64,000 nucleotides of DNA from Arthrobacter pigmenti (GTDB taxonomy: Bacteria > Actinomycetota > Actinomycetes > Actinomycetales > Micrococcaceae). Below the pieces are notes generated by a model. The model saw only the letters and a list, made by a program, of their open reading frames with translations. It was not told the DNA's origin and did not search any database. This document shows, piece by piece, positions 26,076-36,603 of the stretch (its first letter is position 1; each line of letters starts with the position of its first letter). The stretch covers positions 1,550,001-1,614,000 of the forward strand of contig NZ_JAATJL010000001.1 in the NCBI RefSeq assembly GCF_011927905.1, given 5' to 3'. A program made the position numbers and the translations under genes.

Positions 26076-27848
26076 ATGACGTTGGATACAGCAGATAACG
26101 GCTCCGGAACCGGGCAACCTGCGCCGGATCCGGCCCGCGCGAATACGGACAGCCAGCTCGCGGTCGCCCAACGCCAGCTCAACGTCCTCCGCGACAAGCT
26201 GCGGCATATCGACCGGCAGCTCGCCTCCGCCACCTCAAACAATGCCAAGTTGGTCTCGGCGCTTGAAAACGCGCGGACCGAAATCATCCGGTTGAAAGCG
26301 GCGCTTGAGAAAGAGGGCGCCACGCCCTTCAGCTTCGCAACAATCATCCAGGTGAACGCCAGAGGATCGGCGGTGCCAGGCAGCGGGGCCCAAGCGGCAC
26401 TCCAGGACAGCGCCGACATCTTTCAGTCCGGCCGCAAACTCCGGGTTTCCGTCAGTCCGCTCGTCAACGTCGAACAATTGATGCCCGGTCAGGAAGTGCT
26501 GCTGAATGAATCGCTGACCATCGTTGCGGCCCTCTCATTCGAACGCACGGGTGAACTCGTCACAATCAAGGAGTTGCTCGGTAAGGACCGCGTACTGGTG
26601 ATCGGCCGGGCCGATGAGGAACGCGTTGTCCGGTTGAGCGGACCGCTCCAGTTGGAGCGGATCAGGGTCGGTGATGCCCTGTCGGTTGACAACCGGACCG
26701 GCTACGCGCTCGAGAAGATCGCGCGGAGCGAAGTGGAAAACCTGGTGCTTGAGGAAGTGCCGGACATTGCCTATGAAGACATCGGAGGGTTGGGTCCGCA
26801 GATCGAGCAGATCCGCGATGCCGTGGAGCTTCCGTTCCTGCACCCGGACCTGTACCGGGAACATGGTCTCAAAGCCCCGAAGGGCATTCTTCTCTACGGC
26901 CCGCCCGGGTGCGGCAAAACCCTGATCGCGAAGGCCGTGGCCAATTCACTAGCTGCGCGGGCCATAGAGCGTACCGGATCCGAGGAGACGCGTAGCTACT
27001 TCCTAAACATCAAGGGGCCCGAACTGCTCGACAAGTATGTCGGGGAGACGGAGCGGCATATCCGACTCATCTTTGCGAGGGCACGTGAGAAGGCATCGGA
27101 CGGCTCGCCTGTGGTTGTTTTCTTCGATGAGATGGATTCGCTGTTCCGCACCCGGGGAACCGGTGTGTCCTCCGATGTCGAGACCACCATTGTTCCGCAG
27201 CTGCTCAGTGAGATCGACGGTGTCGAGAAGCTGGAGAACGTGATTGTCATCGGAGCTTCCAACCGCGAGGACATGATCGATCCTGCGATACTGCGGCCGG
27301 GGAGGCTGGACGTCAAGATCAAGATTCACCGTCCCGATGCGGAGGGCGCCGCGGAGATTTTTGCGAAGTACATCACCGATGACCTGCCGCTGCATCGCGA
27401 TGACCTGGCTGAATACGGTGGCAGCGTTCCGGCGACCATCCAGGCGATGGTTGATCGCACTGTGGAGAAGATGTACTCCACGGAGAAGTCCAATGAGTAC
27501 CTCGAAGTCACCTATGCCAATGGCGACACGGAGATGCTGTATTTCAAGGATTTCAACTCGGGAGCAGTCATCCAGAACGTGGTGGACCGCGCGAAGAAAA
27601 ATGCCATCAAGGATCTGCTGCTCGATGGACAGAAGGGCCTGCGCATCGAGCATCTGCTGCAGGCCGTCGTGGATGAATTCCGTGAGCACGAAGATCTTCC
27701 CAACACCACGAACCCCGATGACTGGGCACGGATCTCAGGCAAGAAGGGTGAGAGGATCACGTACATCCGCACGATTGTGCAGGGTAAGGCGGGCCAGGAG
27801 CCAGGGAAGACCATCGAGACTACGGCCAATACAGGACAATATCTTTGA
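26076..27848 (+). CDS. arc: Proteasome-activating AAA+ ATPase (ARC/Mpa)
   Basis: Hexameric ATPase that recognises pupylated proteins, unfolds them and feeds them to the 20S proteasome. It has 590 residues: an N-terminal coiled coil (about 25-75) that binds Pup, tandem OB domains (about 80-225), and an AAA domain with Walker A GPPGCGKT (275-282) and Walker [10 protein letters not shown] (about 347-355). The C-terminal GQYL is the docking tail for the proteasome core. A GTG lies four codons upstream in frame; the ATG at 26076 is preferred because GAAGG sits five bases before it. The stop overlaps the TTG start of dop. Confidence 0.96.
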   Translation: MTLDTADNGSGTGQPAPDPARANTDSQLAVAQRQLNVLRDKLRHIDRQLASATSNNAKLVSALENARTEIIRLKAALEKEGATPFSFATIIQVNARGSAVPGSGAQAALQDSADIFQSGRKLRVSVSPLVNVEQLMPGQEVLLNESLTIVAALSFERTGELVTIKELLGKDRVLVIGRADEERVVRLSGPLQLERIRVGDALSVDNRTGYALEKIARSEVENLVLEEVPDIAYEDIGGLGPQIEQIRDAVELPFLHPDLYREHGLKAPKGILLYGPPGCGKTLIAKAVANSLAARAIERTGSEETRSYFLNIKGPELLDKYVGETERHIRLIFARAREKASDGSPVVVFFDEMDSLFRTRGTGVSSDVETTIVPQLLSEIDGVEKLENVIVIGASNREDMIDPAILRPGRLDVKIKIHRPDAEGAAEIFAKYITDDLPLHRDDLAEYGGSVPATIQAMVDRTVEKMYSTEKSNEYLEVTYANGDTEMLYFKDFNSGAVIQNVVDRAKKNAIKDLLLDGQKGLRIEHLLQAVVDEFREHEDLPNTTNPDDWARISGKKGERITYIRTIVQGKAGQEPGKTIETTANTGQYL

Positions 27849-29497
27849 CAGAGAATTCACACGCGCCAAGTCCCGCCAGGCGCGACGGGACGCCATTGAC
27901 GGTGCACCGGGTCATGGGCACGGAGACCGAATACGGCATCATCGCCCCTGGAGTGGCAGACGCCAATGCAACGGTACTTTCCACCCAGGTGGTCAATGCG
28001 TACGCAGCAACCTTGCGCGAAGGGCTGGGGAACCTCACCGGAACGCGCTGGGACTACACCGATGAAGCACCGCTGTCCGATGCCCGTGGCTGGCAGATGG
28101 GGCGATTGGCCGCGGACCCCAGCCAGCTGACTGATGAAGCGCCGGTGTTGTCTGCTGAGCAGATCGCCCTCGTGGACCAGGGGCTGAGCGATCCCTCCGA
28201 AGACGCCACAGTCCTGATGAACCTTGTTCTCGGCAACGGGGCGCGGCTCTACGTCGACCACGCGCACCCCGAGTACTCCTCTCCGGAGGTGACCAGCCCG
28301 CTGGATGCCGTGCGCTGGGACCGGGCGGGCGACGTCGTCGTGCAGCGGGCGATGCAGCGTATCGCCTCCACCCCGGGGTTCTCGCCCGTCAACCTGTACA
28401 AAAACAACACGGATAGCAAGAGCGTGTCCTATGGTTCCCACGAGAACTACCTGGTGCCCCGCGCGGTTCCCTTCAACAGGATCGCTGCTGCGCTGATTCC
28501 GTTCTTCGTTTCCCGGCAAGTGATCTGTGGTGCAGGCAGGGTGGGCATCGGCGCGCTTAACCAGCAGCCGGGTTTCCAACTCAGCCAACGGGCCGACTTC
28601 TTTGAGAACGAGGTGGGCCTGGAGACCACCGTCCGGCGTCCCATCATTAATACCCGCGATGAGCCGCATGCCGTGGCGGAGAAGTATCGCCGGTTGCACG
28701 TCATCATCGGCGACGCGAATCTCAGTGAGGTATCGAACTACCTCAAGCTTGGAACCACGTCACTGGTGCTTTCACTCATTGAGCAGGAACTTGTGCCGGT
28801 CCCGGAAGTAGCCGATCCGGTACGCGAACTGCAGGCAGTGAGCCATGATCCGTCCCTGCGCCATCTGATCCGTTTGACGGACGGGCGCCAGGTCACCGCT
28901 GTCGACCTGCAGGCGATCTACTTCGAGGCAGCGAGCAAGGCAGTGGCTACGCAGGGTTCAACGGACCCGCAGACAGCGGATATTCTTCAACGCTGGGGGA
29001 CGTTGCTGGACGTCCTGCGCGGCGACCCAATGGATGGCGCACGGCAGGTGGACTGGATCGCCAAGCTGAAAGTCTTGCAGGCCTACCGGGACCGCGACGC
29101 GTTGGATTGGAAAGATCCACGACTCGCGCTGGTGGACCTCCAGTACGCGGATCTTCGCCCCGGGAAGGGCATCTACTACCGGCTGGCGGCCAGGGGTGCG
29201 ATGGAGCGGCTCATCACCGACGACGACGTCGTCCGCGCTGTCAGCGAGCCCCCTCGCGACACGCGGGCGTACTTCCGAGGTCACTGCATCTCGCGCTTCC
29301 CCAAGGAGGTGGTTGGGGCGAGCTGGGATTCGATTATATTCGAGCTGCCGTCCCAGCGGCGGCTCCAGCGAATCCAGACCCGTGAGCCCCTGCGTGGTAC
29401 AGCCGAACTGACGGAGGAACTGTTCGCGGGTTCGCGGACGGCTGAGGAATTTGTCTCCCGGCTGCAGGGCGGTCCGGAACCCAGCATGGCACCATAG
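27845..29497 (+). CDS. dop: Depupylase / Pup deamidase
   Basis: Glutamine synthetase-like carboxylate-amine ligase fold enzyme of 550 residues. It deamidates the C-terminal Gln of Pup to Glu and removes Pup from substrates. The ATP/Mg beta strand GTETEYGI is near residue 25, with [23 protein letters not shown] motifs shared with PafA and the NTRDEPHA segment. The chosen TTG overlaps the arc stop; a GTG at 27902 gives a shorter product starting just before the conserved core and is a real alternative. It is larger than PafA because of the Dop-specific loop after the first strands. Confidence 0.94.
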   Translation: MTENSHAPSPARRDGTPLTVHRVMGTETEYGIIAPGVADANATVLSTQVVNAYAATLREGLGNLTGTRWDYTDEAPLSDARGWQMGRLAADPSQLTDEAPVLSAEQIALVDQGLSDPSEDATVLMNLVLGNGARLYVDHAHPEYSSPEVTSPLDAVRWDRAGDVVVQRAMQRIASTPGFSPVNLYKNNTDSKSVSYGSHENYLVPRAVPFNRIAAALIPFFVSRQVICGAGRVGIGALNQQPGFQLSQRADFFENEVGLETTVRRPIINTRDEPHAVAEKYRRLHVIIGDANLSEVSNYLKLGTTSLVLSLIEQELVPVPEVADPVRELQAVSHDPSLRHLIRLTDGRQVTAVDLQAIYFEAASKAVATQGSTDPQTADILQRWGTLLDVLRGDPMDGARQVDWIAKLKVLQAYRDRDALDWKDPRLALVDLQYADLRPGKGIYYRLAARGAMERLITDDDVVRAVSEPPRDTRAYFRGHCISRFPKEVVGASWDSIIFELPSQRRLQRIQTREPLRGTAELTEELFAGSRTAEEFVSRLQGGPEPSMAP

Positions 29498-29535
29498 AAG
29501 TAGCGGATAACAGGCCGAAGAGAAGGGCTCTCACC

Positions 29536-29745
29536 ATGGCAACACAGGATCAGCGGAATACCGGATCACGCCCGCAAGATCAGGAGGAGGCAGAGCAGGA
29601 TCCAACGCCTCCGGAGTCGGCCGGCCAGCCCCAGGAGACCACCCAGACCGAAGGCGTCGATGATCTCCTCGATGAGATCGACGGCGTCCTTGAATCGAAC
29701 GCCGAGGAATTCGTTCGCGGATTCGTACAGAAGGGCGGACAGTAA
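29536..29745 (+). CDS. pup: Prokaryotic ubiquitin-like protein Pup
   Basis: A 69-residue, mostly disordered protein that is attached to lysines of proteins to mark them for the proteasome. The N-terminal half is rich in Gln, Glu and Pro. The conserved ARC-binding helix is DDLLDEIDGVLESNAEEFV (about 42-60), and the protein ends in GGQ. The terminal Gln means Dop must deamidate it before PafA can ligate it. An AGAAGGG ribosome site lies nine bases before the ATG. prcB starts three bases after the stop. Confidence 0.97.
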   Translation: MATQDQRNTGSRPQDQEEAEQDPTPPESAGQPQETTQTEGVDDLLDEIDGVLESNAEEFVRGFVQKGGQ

Positions 29746-29748
29746 CGC

Positions 29749-30573
29749 ATGCTGCCGGAAGACGCCGCTGCGGCCATCGGCCGGGCGGCATCCACCTCCT
29801 TTTCCGACTACATAGCTTCCCAGAATCCAACGGCCCTGCCCTCGGCACGTAACGTGGGAAGCAACGGGTCCGGCAGCAGCACCGAACTGGCCCCACACGC
29901 CACTACCATCGTCTCGCTGACCTATGCGGGCGGCGTTCTTATGGCCGGAGATCGCAGGGCCACCATGGGAAACGTGATCGCGAGCCGCCATATCGAGAAG
30001 GTCTTTCCGGCCGACATGTTCTCGGTTCTCGGCATTGCCGGCAGCGCCGGGATCGCCCTTGATGTCACTCGGCTGTTTCAGGTTGAACTTGAGCATTACG
30101 AGAAGATCGAGGGTACCCGCATGAGCCTGGATGGCAAGGCCAATCGTCTGGCCGCCATGGTTCGGGCCAATCTGCCGCTCGCCCTGCAGGGCCTCGCAGT
30201 CGTTCCCCTCTTCGCGGGATTCGACACCACCCGCAGGATCGGCCGGCTCTTCTCCTACGACGTGACCGGCGGCCGTTACGAGGAACAGGAGCACCACTCG
30301 GTGGGCTCCGGATCCGTCTTCGCCCGGGGAGCCCTGAAGAAACTCTGGAAGCCGAACCTCGGCGAGGATGAGGCCGTGAAGGTAGCAGTCGAAGCGCTCT
30401 ACGATGCGGCAGATGACGACTCCGCAACAGGTGGCCCCGACGTCGTTCGCCAGTTATGGCCCGTTGTCTACACCGTCAACGGGGCCGGGAATAGGCGCAT
30501 CCCGGAGCGCAGCCTGGCCCAGGCGGCTCAGGAGATTATCGCCTCCCGCTCGGTATCAGGGCGGGAGGCGTAG
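29749..30573 (+). CDS. prcB: 20S proteasome beta subunit
   Basis: Catalytic subunit of the actinobacterial 20S core. It has 274 residues, including a 51-residue propeptide removed autocatalytically. The N-terminal nucleophile is Thr52 (HA before TTIVSL), and the conserved lysine lies in the [15 protein letters not shown] region of the mature protein. It sits in the order pup-prcB-prcA, with spacings of three and two bases, so the subunits are made from one message. Confidence 0.96.
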   Translation: MLPEDAAAAIGRAASTSFSDYIASQNPTALPSARNVGSNGSGSSTELAPHATTIVSLTYAGGVLMAGDRRATMGNVIASRHIEKVFPADMFSVLGIAGSAGIALDVTRLFQVELEHYEKIEGTRMSLDGKANRLAAMVRANLPLALQGLAVVPLFAGFDTTRRIGRLFSYDVTGGRYEEQEHHSVGSGSVFARGALKKLWKPNLGEDEAVKVAVEALYDAADDDSATGGPDVVRQLWPVVYTVNGAGNRRIPERSLAQAAQEIIASRSVSGREA

Positions 30574-30575
30574 CC

Positions 30576-31307
30576 ATGACACAACAGTTTTATGTATCGC
30601 CGGAACAGCTGATGAAGGACCGCGCGGATTTTGCCCGCAAGGGGATCGCGCGCGGACGCTCAGTAGTGGTCCTCAGCTGTCGGGAGGGTATAGCGCTCGT
30701 GGCTGAAAATCCCTCTCCGTCACTTCATAAGCTCGGTGAGATCTACGACCGCATCGCCTTCGCGGCCGTCGGTAAGTACAACGAATTTGAGAGCCTGCGT
30801 CAGGCAGGAGTGCGCTACGCCGACGTTCGCGGATACTCATACGATCGGGAGGACGTGACGGCAAGGGGGCTTGCCAGTGTGTATGCGCAAAGCCTCGGCG
30901 CTGTGTTCACGGCGGAGAGCAAGCCGTTCGAAGTTGAGCTCGCGGTCGCCGAAGTTGGTCTTCACCCGGGCCAGGACCACATCTACCGGTTGACCTTCGA
31001 CGGTTCCATCGCGGACGAGACCGGCTTCATTGTGATGGGCGGTCAGGCAGATGCGGTCGTTGAAGCCTTGTCCGGACGATGGGAGGCAGAGCTTGATTTC
31101 GCGCAGGTCATTCGCGCGGCCGTGGATTCCCTCAGCTACGACGCCGGGACTTCCGGCGAGCCGCGGGCTCGTCTGGATTCCGCGACCCTGGAGGTCGCCG
31201 TTCTGGACCGTGATCCCTTAGCGGCCCGGGGAAGCGCGCGCGCGTTCAGGCGCCTACCGGCAGCAGAGGTTGATGTTGTACTGGCAACGGACAGGACCTC
31301 CTCGTAA
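30576..31307 (+). CDS. prcA: 20S proteasome alpha subunit
   Basis: Forms the outer rings that gate substrate entry and bind the ARC tail. It has 243 residues. The N-terminal gating segment ([20 protein letters not shown]) and the RGIARGRS region precede the standard alpha/beta sandwich. It lacks a catalytic threonine, as expected. The stop codon overlaps the ATG of pafA (TAATG). Confidence 0.96.
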   Translation: MTQQFYVSPEQLMKDRADFARKGIARGRSVVVLSCREGIALVAENPSPSLHKLGEIYDRIAFAAVGKYNEFESLRQAGVRYADVRGYSYDREDVTARGLASVYAQSLGAVFTAESKPFEVELAVAEVGLHPGQDHIYRLTFDGSIADETGFIVMGGQADAVVEALSGRWEAELDFAQVIRAAVDSLSYDAGTSGEPRARLDSATLEVAVLDRDPLAARGSARAFRRLPAAEVDVVLATDRTSS

Positions 31308-32668
31308 TGGACAGACGCATCTACGGCATCGAGACGGAGTTCGGGATCGCGTACTCGGGCCCCAACTCTCGCCCCTTATCGCCCGAGGAAGTGGCCCGCT
31401 ACTTGTTCCGCAAGGTGGTGAGCTGGGGGAGGTCCTCTAATGTCTTCCTCACAAACGGATCCCGCCTCTACCTCGATGTCGGGTCCCACCCCGAGTACGC
31501 AACAGCCGAGTGCGACGACGTCGCGCAGCTGATCGCCCATGACCGCGCCGGCGAGCTCATCCTGGAAGACCTCATTACCGAGGCTCAGCGAAAGCTTGGA
31601 CAGGAGGGTTACGACGGTCGGGTCTACCTCTTCAAGAACAATACGGACTCAGCCGGTAACTCCTACGGATCCCACGAGAACTATCTGATCCCGCGCAAGC
31701 TGGAGTTTTCCCGCCTCTCGGATATTCTCATCCCGTTCCTCGTGACGCGGCAGTTGCTGGTCGGCGCGGGGAAGGTACTAAAGACTCAGTCGGGTTCCAT
31801 CTACGCCTTCTCCCAGCGCGCGGACCACATCTGGGAGGGTGTATCTTCGGCCACCACCCGCTCCAGGCCAATCATCAACACCCGCGATGAACCGCACGCG
31901 GATGCCGAGTACTATCGGCGCCTGCATGTGATCGCCGGCGATTCCAACATGTCCGAGACCACCACTCTGCTGAAGGTGGCCTCCGTGGACCTCATTCTGC
32001 GCATGATCGAGGCCGGTGTGATCATGCGGGATTTCCGGTTGGAGAATCCGATCAGGAGCATCCGGGAGATATCCCACGACCTGACGGGCCGCCTGCCGCT
32101 GAAGCTCGCTAACGGACGCCGTGTTTCGGCGCTCGACATCCAGCGCGAATATCTTGGCCGCGCCCGGTCATTCGTCGAAACGGAGGGCGCCCACACACCA
32201 CACCTCGAGCGGGTGCTGGAATTATGGGAACGCACGCTCACAGCGGTCGAAACGGGCAATCATTCCCTGGTTGAGCGCGAGATCGACTGGGCGATCAAGA
32301 AGAAGCTCCTCGATCGCTATATGGACAGGAACGGCTTGGACCTCGAGTCGGCCCGCGTCGCCCAGCTCGATCTGACCTACCACGACATCTCGCCGGGGCG
32401 CGGGCTGTTCTTCATGCTGCAGGCCCGCGGCGAGACCGAGCGCGTGGTTGACGATGTCGACATCAAGGCAGCAGTCGACATTCCGCCCCAGACGACGCGT
32501 GCCAAGTTGCGTGGAGAATTTGTCCGGCGCGCTAAGGAAGCGAACCGCGACTTCACCGTGGACTGGGTCCATCTGAAGCTCAATGACAGGGCTCAGCAGA
32601 CCATTCTCTGCAAGGATCCCTTCGCATTCGAGGACGAGCGCGTCAGTGCGTTGCTGGAACATCTCTAA
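31307..32668 (+). CDS. pafA: Pup-protein ligase
   Basis: Joins the C-terminal glutamate of deamidated Pup to substrate lysines with ATP. It has 453 residues. The glutamine synthetase-like core starts at [11 protein letters not shown], with the shared [19 protein letters not shown] segment and NTRDEPHA. It is homologous to Dop (27845-29497) but shorter, lacking the Dop loop. The C-terminal domain after about residue 390 ([11 protein letters not shown] onwards) is PafA-like. The prcA-pafA overlap suggests translational coupling of ligase and protease. Confidence 0.96.
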   Translation: MDRRIYGIETEFGIAYSGPNSRPLSPEEVARYLFRKVVSWGRSSNVFLTNGSRLYLDVGSHPEYATAECDDVAQLIAHDRAGELILEDLITEAQRKLGQEGYDGRVYLFKNNTDSAGNSYGSHENYLIPRKLEFSRLSDILIPFLVTRQLLVGAGKVLKTQSGSIYAFSQRADHIWEGVSSATTRSRPIINTRDEPHADAEYYRRLHVIAGDSNMSETTTLLKVASVDLILRMIEAGVIMRDFRLENPIRSIREISHDLTGRLPLKLANGRRVSALDIQREYLGRARSFVETEGAHTPHLERVLELWERTLTAVETGNHSLVEREIDWAIKKKLLDRYMDRNGLDLESARVAQLDLTYHDISPGRGLFFMLQARGETERVVDDVDIKAAVDIPPQTTRAKLRGEFVRRAKEANRDFTVDWVHLKLNDRAQQTILCKDPFAFEDERVSALLEHL

Positions 32669-32790
32669 GTTTTACGGTGCAATCCCGGGAGAAACTTTCG
32701 CGCCCAACCCGTTAGGGTAGGTAAGTCCGCCGCCGTGAGGGTGGCCGACACGATCGCGAATCCTTCTCCATCCCACCTGAAAGAACCACC

Positions 32791-33726
32791 GTGCGAAAAG
32801 TACTAGCTATCCTGCTGCCCGCGATGCTATTCCTCAGTGCATGCGGCGGAGCCAGCACGCCCGCAGACTTCGAGGATGGCAAGTCCGCCGGAGCCGCTGA
32901 AACCCTTGAGTCCGTGGAGGTTACTGACGCGGGAACTGACACCGCACCGGAAGTTGAATTCGACGCCCCGCTGGAGATTACAGAACAGGGCGTGCGCACC
33001 GTGACGGAGGGCGACGGCGATGTGATCGAGGTCGGTCAGAACATCAACGTGCACGTTGTGTCCCTCAACCCGGAGGACGGCAGCCCAATTCAGGATTCCT
33101 ACGCGGCTGGCACGCCCCAAACACTTCCGGTCGATGACCAACTCAAAGAAGTCTACCCGCCCCTATACGAAGTGCTCGTAGGATCGAAGGTCGGTTCACA
33201 GATCGCCTTCGCCATTCCGGCGGACCCTGAACAGCCGCAGTCCCAGAACACTTTGCTCGTCCTCAAAGTACTCAGCGCCGAGAGTCCGGCGAAGAAGCTC
33301 TCCTCGGAAGAGGTGGCTGAGCTTGAGGAAGCCGGCCAGCTGCCCACCGTTACCCTCGACGACGAGGGTGTACCCTCGATCGAGTTCCCCGAGAATGAAG
33401 CGCCCTCGGACCTCGTGGTCAAGGTGATCGAGGAAGGTACCGGTGAGGAAGTCACCGAAGCCGACACAATTGCGGCAAACTACACCGGATGGAGCTGGCA
33501 GGGCGAGCAGTTCGATTCCAGCTTCGAGCGCGGGGAGCCGAGCGAGTTCCCGCTCAGTGGAGTCATTCCGGGATGGACTCAAGGCCTTTCCGGTCTGAAG
33601 GTGGGCGCGAAGGTGCTGCTGGTCATTCCGTCGGAGATGGCATACGGGGATGCTCCCGCGCAAGGCCAGCCCGCCGGGCCACTTGCCTTCTACGTTGAGA
33701 TCGTCGAAAAAGTACCCCAGAACTAA
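32791..33726 (+). CDS. FKBP-type peptidyl-prolyl isomerase lipoprotein
   Basis: Surface-anchored prolyl isomerase of 311 residues. The signal peptide ends in the lipobox LSAC (Cys18), followed by a polar linker. A first, degenerate FKBP-like domain (about residues 75-165, lacking most active-site aromatics) precedes a second, complete FKBP domain at about 200-311, with FDSSFERGEP, VIPGWTQGLSGLKVG and the YGD loop. The GTG start has a weak GAAAGAA ribosome site. It is followed nine bases later by a cytosolic FKBP, a tandem pair inserted between pafA and pafBC. Confidence 0.9.
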   Translation: MRKVLAILLPAMLFLSACGGASTPADFEDGKSAGAAETLESVEVTDAGTDTAPEVEFDAPLEITEQGVRTVTEGDGDVIEVGQNINVHVVSLNPEDGSPIQDSYAAGTPQTLPVDDQLKEVYPPLYEVLVGSKVGSQIAFAIPADPEQPQSQNTLLVLKVLSAESPAKKLSSEEVAELEEAGQLPTVTLDDEGVPSIEFPENEAPSDLVVKVIEEGTGEEVTEADTIAANYTGWSWQGEQFDSSFERGEPSEFPLSGVIPGWTQGLSGLKVGAKVLLVIPSEMAYGDAPAQGQPAGPLAFYVEIVEKVPQN

Positions 33727-33735
33727 GGAGCACCC

Positions 33736-34131
33736 ATGTCGTTTGGAGCGCGAGAGTATGACCGCAACAAGCCTGAAGTCGATTTTCCTGGGCAGGACCT
33801 GCCCGAGGACCTCGTAGTCAAGGACCTCATCGAAGGCAACGGCCGTGAGGCACAAGCCGGAGACACAGTGTCCGCACATTATGTGGGCGTTGCATTCTCG
33901 ACGGGCGAAGAGTTCGATTCCTCCTGGAACCGTGGCACGCCCCTCGATTTCAGGATCGGTGTGGGACAGGTCATTCAGGGCTGGGATCAGGGCATCCCGG
34001 GAATGAAGGTCGGTGGCCGCCGCCGCCTTGAGATCCCGCCGCACCTCGCCTACGGCGACAGCGGCGCGGGGTCCGCCATAGCGCCCGGAGAATCACTCAT
34101 ATTCGTGGTGGACCTGATGGGCGTCCGATAA
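33736..34131 (+). CDS. FKBP-type peptidyl-prolyl cis-trans isomerase (cytosolic)
   Basis: A single-domain 131-residue FKBP without a signal peptide. All landmarks are present: YVGVAFSTGEEFDSSWNRGTP, VIQGWDQGIPGMKVGGRR and PPHLAYGDSGAG. It catalyses proline isomerisation in the cytoplasm. A strong AAGGAG lies seven bases before the ATG, and it is co-transcribed with the lipoprotein FKBP. A strong hairpin follows. Confidence 0.94.
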   Translation: MSFGAREYDRNKPEVDFPGQDLPEDLVVKDLIEGNGREAQAGDTVSAHYVGVAFSTGEEFDSSWNRGTPLDFRIGVGQVIQGWDQGIPGMKVGGRRRLEIPPHLAYGDSGAGSAIAPGESLIFVVDLMGVR

Positions 34132-34155
34132 CCGGAACGCTTGCGCAGGGATTCG

Positions 34156-34193
34156 CAGGGCGGGTGCTACACCGACGTGTAGCACCCGCCCTG
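34156..34193 (+). terminator. Terminator hairpin after the FKBP pair
   Basis: A perfect 17-base-pair stem (34156-34172 with 34177-34193) and a CGAC loop, starting 25 bases after the FKBP stop. Only a weak T-rich tail follows. It separates the proteasome/FKBP unit from pafBC. Confidence 0.8.
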
Positions 34194-34219
34194 TTGCCGT
34201 TCCAATGAGGGGGAACGGG

Positions 34220-34235
34220 TATCCTAGCCATCGTG
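34220..34235 (+). promoter_or_regulatory. Predicted leaderless start of pafBC
   Basis: TATCCT (34220-34225), seven bases, then GTG, with no ribosome binding site. Confidence 0.5.
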
Positions 34236-36218
34236 TCTGCGAAACGAACGGAACGCCTTCTTACCTTGGTGATGCTGCTTCTTTCCGGCCGCCGGGGTTG
34301 GACCAAGGAGGAACTGTTCCGCGAGGTCGAACAGTACGCCCAGGCGCCAACGACAGCGGCACGGGAGAAGCTCTTCGACCGGGACAAGGCCACGCTTCGC
34401 GAGCAGGGCATACCTGTGGAGTCCTTTACCGATGATCCATTCTTCGACAGTGACAACGCCAACGTCCGGTACAGGATAGACGCCGAGGACTACCGGCTTC
34501 CGGGGATGAGCTTCACCCCGGCTGAATCAGCTGCCCTCACAGTGGCGGCCGGCATGTGGGATGAAGCCTCCCTCGGATCTGCAGCGTCACGCGCCCTGCG
34601 CAAGCTACGTGGTAGGGGAGTGGACACTGGCGGGACTGCGGCACTTCCGGTTGCCGCGCGAATCCAGACGAACGAGCCATTCTGGGATCTGCTCTGGCGC
34701 GCCACCACCGGCCGCCGCGGCGTCAGGTTCAGCTACCGCGCTGCCAGTACTGGGGATGAACGTGTGCGTACCGTTCAGCCGTGGGGGATGGGCAGCCGCT
34801 TCGGGCATTGGTACCTCGTCGGTTTCGATGTGGATCGACAGGCCGAACGATGGTTCCGGCTCACGCGCATCACCTCTGAACCGACGTTTGTCGAGGGCAC
34901 CTACGAAGCCCCCGCGGACTTTTCCATGGCGCGCTCTTTGGCTTCGCTGGACACCGCCTCGCCACCCGCAATTGCTGCCGTTGATATTCGACCGGGAACA
35001 TCACAGATCCTCCGTGCACGGCCCGGCGCAACCATCATGGAAGGTCCCGAAGGGTGGCAGAGAGTCACTTACAGCTTCTCTGACCAAGCCGCCGCGAGCG
35101 GGGAAGTTGCGTCGCTTGGACCGAATGCCCGCGCCATGGCGCCGCCCTTGCTGGTGAACGACGTCCGGGGGCGGCTTGCAGGTGCCCTGGAAGCGCTCAT
35201 CCAGGAACCGCCGTCGTTCATCCTGAGTGCCCGGCCGGCCGCCACCGGTTCGTCTCCTGGTGCGTCGACGGAGGACCGGCTCCTGAGGCTGCTCGACCTG
35301 GTCCCCTACTTTTTGGGCAAGCCTGGAGTGGACGTTGCCACAGCCGCCCGGGACTTCAAAATTTCCGAAACGCAGCTTCTGCGGGATCTGGAACTGTTAT
35401 TCGTCAGCGGGCCGCGCTACTACCCAGACGGCTTAATCGATATCCACCTCGAGGACGGCCGTATACACGTAAGCGATCCGCAGGAGCTCAGCGAGCCTAT
35501 CCGGTTCGGCCTCGACGAGGTGTGCGCGCTCCTTGTTGGTTTGGAAACCCTCAGCGCACTCCCGGGCCTGCCCGAGCGTTCGGCGGTTGTGTCCGCACGT
35601 AACAAGCTCCGCGAAGCCACTGGCGAAATTGGGCGGCCGGACCGTTCCATCGCTACCCTCCTTACCGAAGACAGCGTTGCGCCGACGTTGAAGCTCATCC
35701 GAACCGCAATGGACCAACAGCGGCAGCTGCGCTTGAGCTACGTCGTCGCGGCACGGGATGAAATCACAGACCGCTTCGTGGAGCCGCTGAGAACGTTCCT
35801 CCAGGACGATGTGTGGTATCTCGATGCATGGTGCCACAGCGCGCAAGGGCGGCGGCATTTCCGCCTTGACCGCATTGGGAGCGCCCGCCTCACCGACCGT
35901 CCTGCCACTATCGGACCACAGCACGACGACGGCGCCACCAGGCTGTTCGATCCATCCGAGGCGGACGAAACAGTCGTGCTGATTCTCGCGCCGCACGCCC
36001 GCTGGATCGCCCAGCGGTACGCAGCGCAGCACACTGCTGAACTGCCGGATGGACGATTGGCCGTCGAAATCAGGGTGGCCGCCACGGGCTGGCTCCCCGG
36101 CCTTATTGCAAGTCTTGGCGGGGACTGCGTGGTCGCCGCACCGGACGCCGTCAGATGGGCGGCGGTCGCCTTCACCGAAACCGCGCTTGAGAGCTATACA
36201 GGGCCTGGGGAAGCCTGA
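34233..36218 (+). CDS. pafBC: PafBC fusion: WYL-domain transcriptional regulator of the DNA damage response
   Basis: A 661-residue single chain equal to PafB plus PafC, which are two genes in mycobacteria. Each half has a winged helix-turn-helix (about 1-60 and 345-395), a WYL domain (HWYLVGFD near 190; VWYLDAWC near 530) and a C-terminal WCX domain. In mycobacteria PafBC activates RecA-independent DNA repair promoters, probably after binding single-stranded nucleic acid through WYL. The natural fusion is known from Arthrobacter, where the structure was solved. It lies beside pafA by old synteny, though it is not itself a proteasome component. Confidence 0.94.
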   Translation: MSAKRTERLLTLVMLLLSGRRGWTKEELFREVEQYAQAPTTAAREKLFDRDKATLREQGIPVESFTDDPFFDSDNANVRYRIDAEDYRLPGMSFTPAESAALTVAAGMWDEASLGSAASRALRKLRGRGVDTGGTAALPVAARIQTNEPFWDLLWRATTGRRGVRFSYRAASTGDERVRTVQPWGMGSRFGHWYLVGFDVDRQAERWFRLTRITSEPTFVEGTYEAPADFSMARSLASLDTASPPAIAAVDIRPGTSQILRARPGATIMEGPEGWQRVTYSFSDQAAASGEVASLGPNARAMAPPLLVNDVRGRLAGALEALIQEPPSFILSARPAATGSSPGASTEDRLLRLLDLVPYFLGKPGVDVATAARDFKISETQLLRDLELLFVSGPRYYPDGLIDIHLEDGRIHVSDPQELSEPIRFGLDEVCALLVGLETLSALPGLPERSAVVSARNKLREATGEIGRPDRSIATLLTEDSVAPTLKLIRTAMDQQRQLRLSYVVAARDEITDRFVEPLRTFLQDDVWYLDAWCHSAQGRRHFRLDRIGSARLTDRPATIGPQHDDGATRLFDPSEADETVVLILAPHARWIAQRYAAQHTAELPDGRLAVEIRVAATGWLPGLIASLGGDCVVAAPDAVRWAAVAFTETALESYTGPGEA

Positions 36219-36220
36219 GT

Positions 36221-36235
36221 TAGGCTGGCTCCATG
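36221..36235 (+). promoter_or_regulatory. Predicted leaderless start of the small membrane protein gene
   Basis: TAGGCT (36221-36226), six bases, then ATG. Confidence 0.45.
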
Positions 36236-36565
36236 GTCTGGTGGACATGGATTCTCCTGTGGGTGGCACTCATCGCTGTCTCCCTGCTCTTCTTCGGTTT
36301 CCTGGCGTGGCGCCTTTTCCGTGGCTTCACAGCGCTCATGGAGGAGACCGGGCGGGCCTCAGAAGCACTGACTCCCTCATTCACTGGTACGGAGACGGCG
36401 GAGAGCCGGCACTTCGTTTCGTCTGTGTTCAGAGCCCCCACAGAGGTGAGAGCAGAGAACGCCCTCAACACCCGGCTCCGGCGTTGGGCACGGTTGCAGC
36501 GGCGGGTCCGTCGGCGGGTATTACGCCGACAGCCCCAACTTCTTCGTGATCTGCCCCACTTATGA
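36233..36565 (+). CDS. Small membrane protein of unknown function
   Basis: A 110-residue protein with one N-terminal membrane helix (about residues 4-28, starting VWWTWILLW), then a soluble tail whose last 30 residues are very Arg-rich. It sits between pafBC and tatA in the conserved actinobacterial order. I do not recognise the family. An N-in/C-in topology is suggested by the basic tail. Confidence 0.7.
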   Translation: MVWWTWILLWVALIAVSLLFFGFLAWRLFRGFTALMEETGRASEALTPSFTGTETAESRHFVSSVFRAPTEVRAENALNTRLRRWARLQRRVRRRVLRRQPQLLRDLPHL

Positions 36566-36603
36566 CCTAGACTTGAAGAAGACTCATCGAGAGGAATTCC
36601 GTC

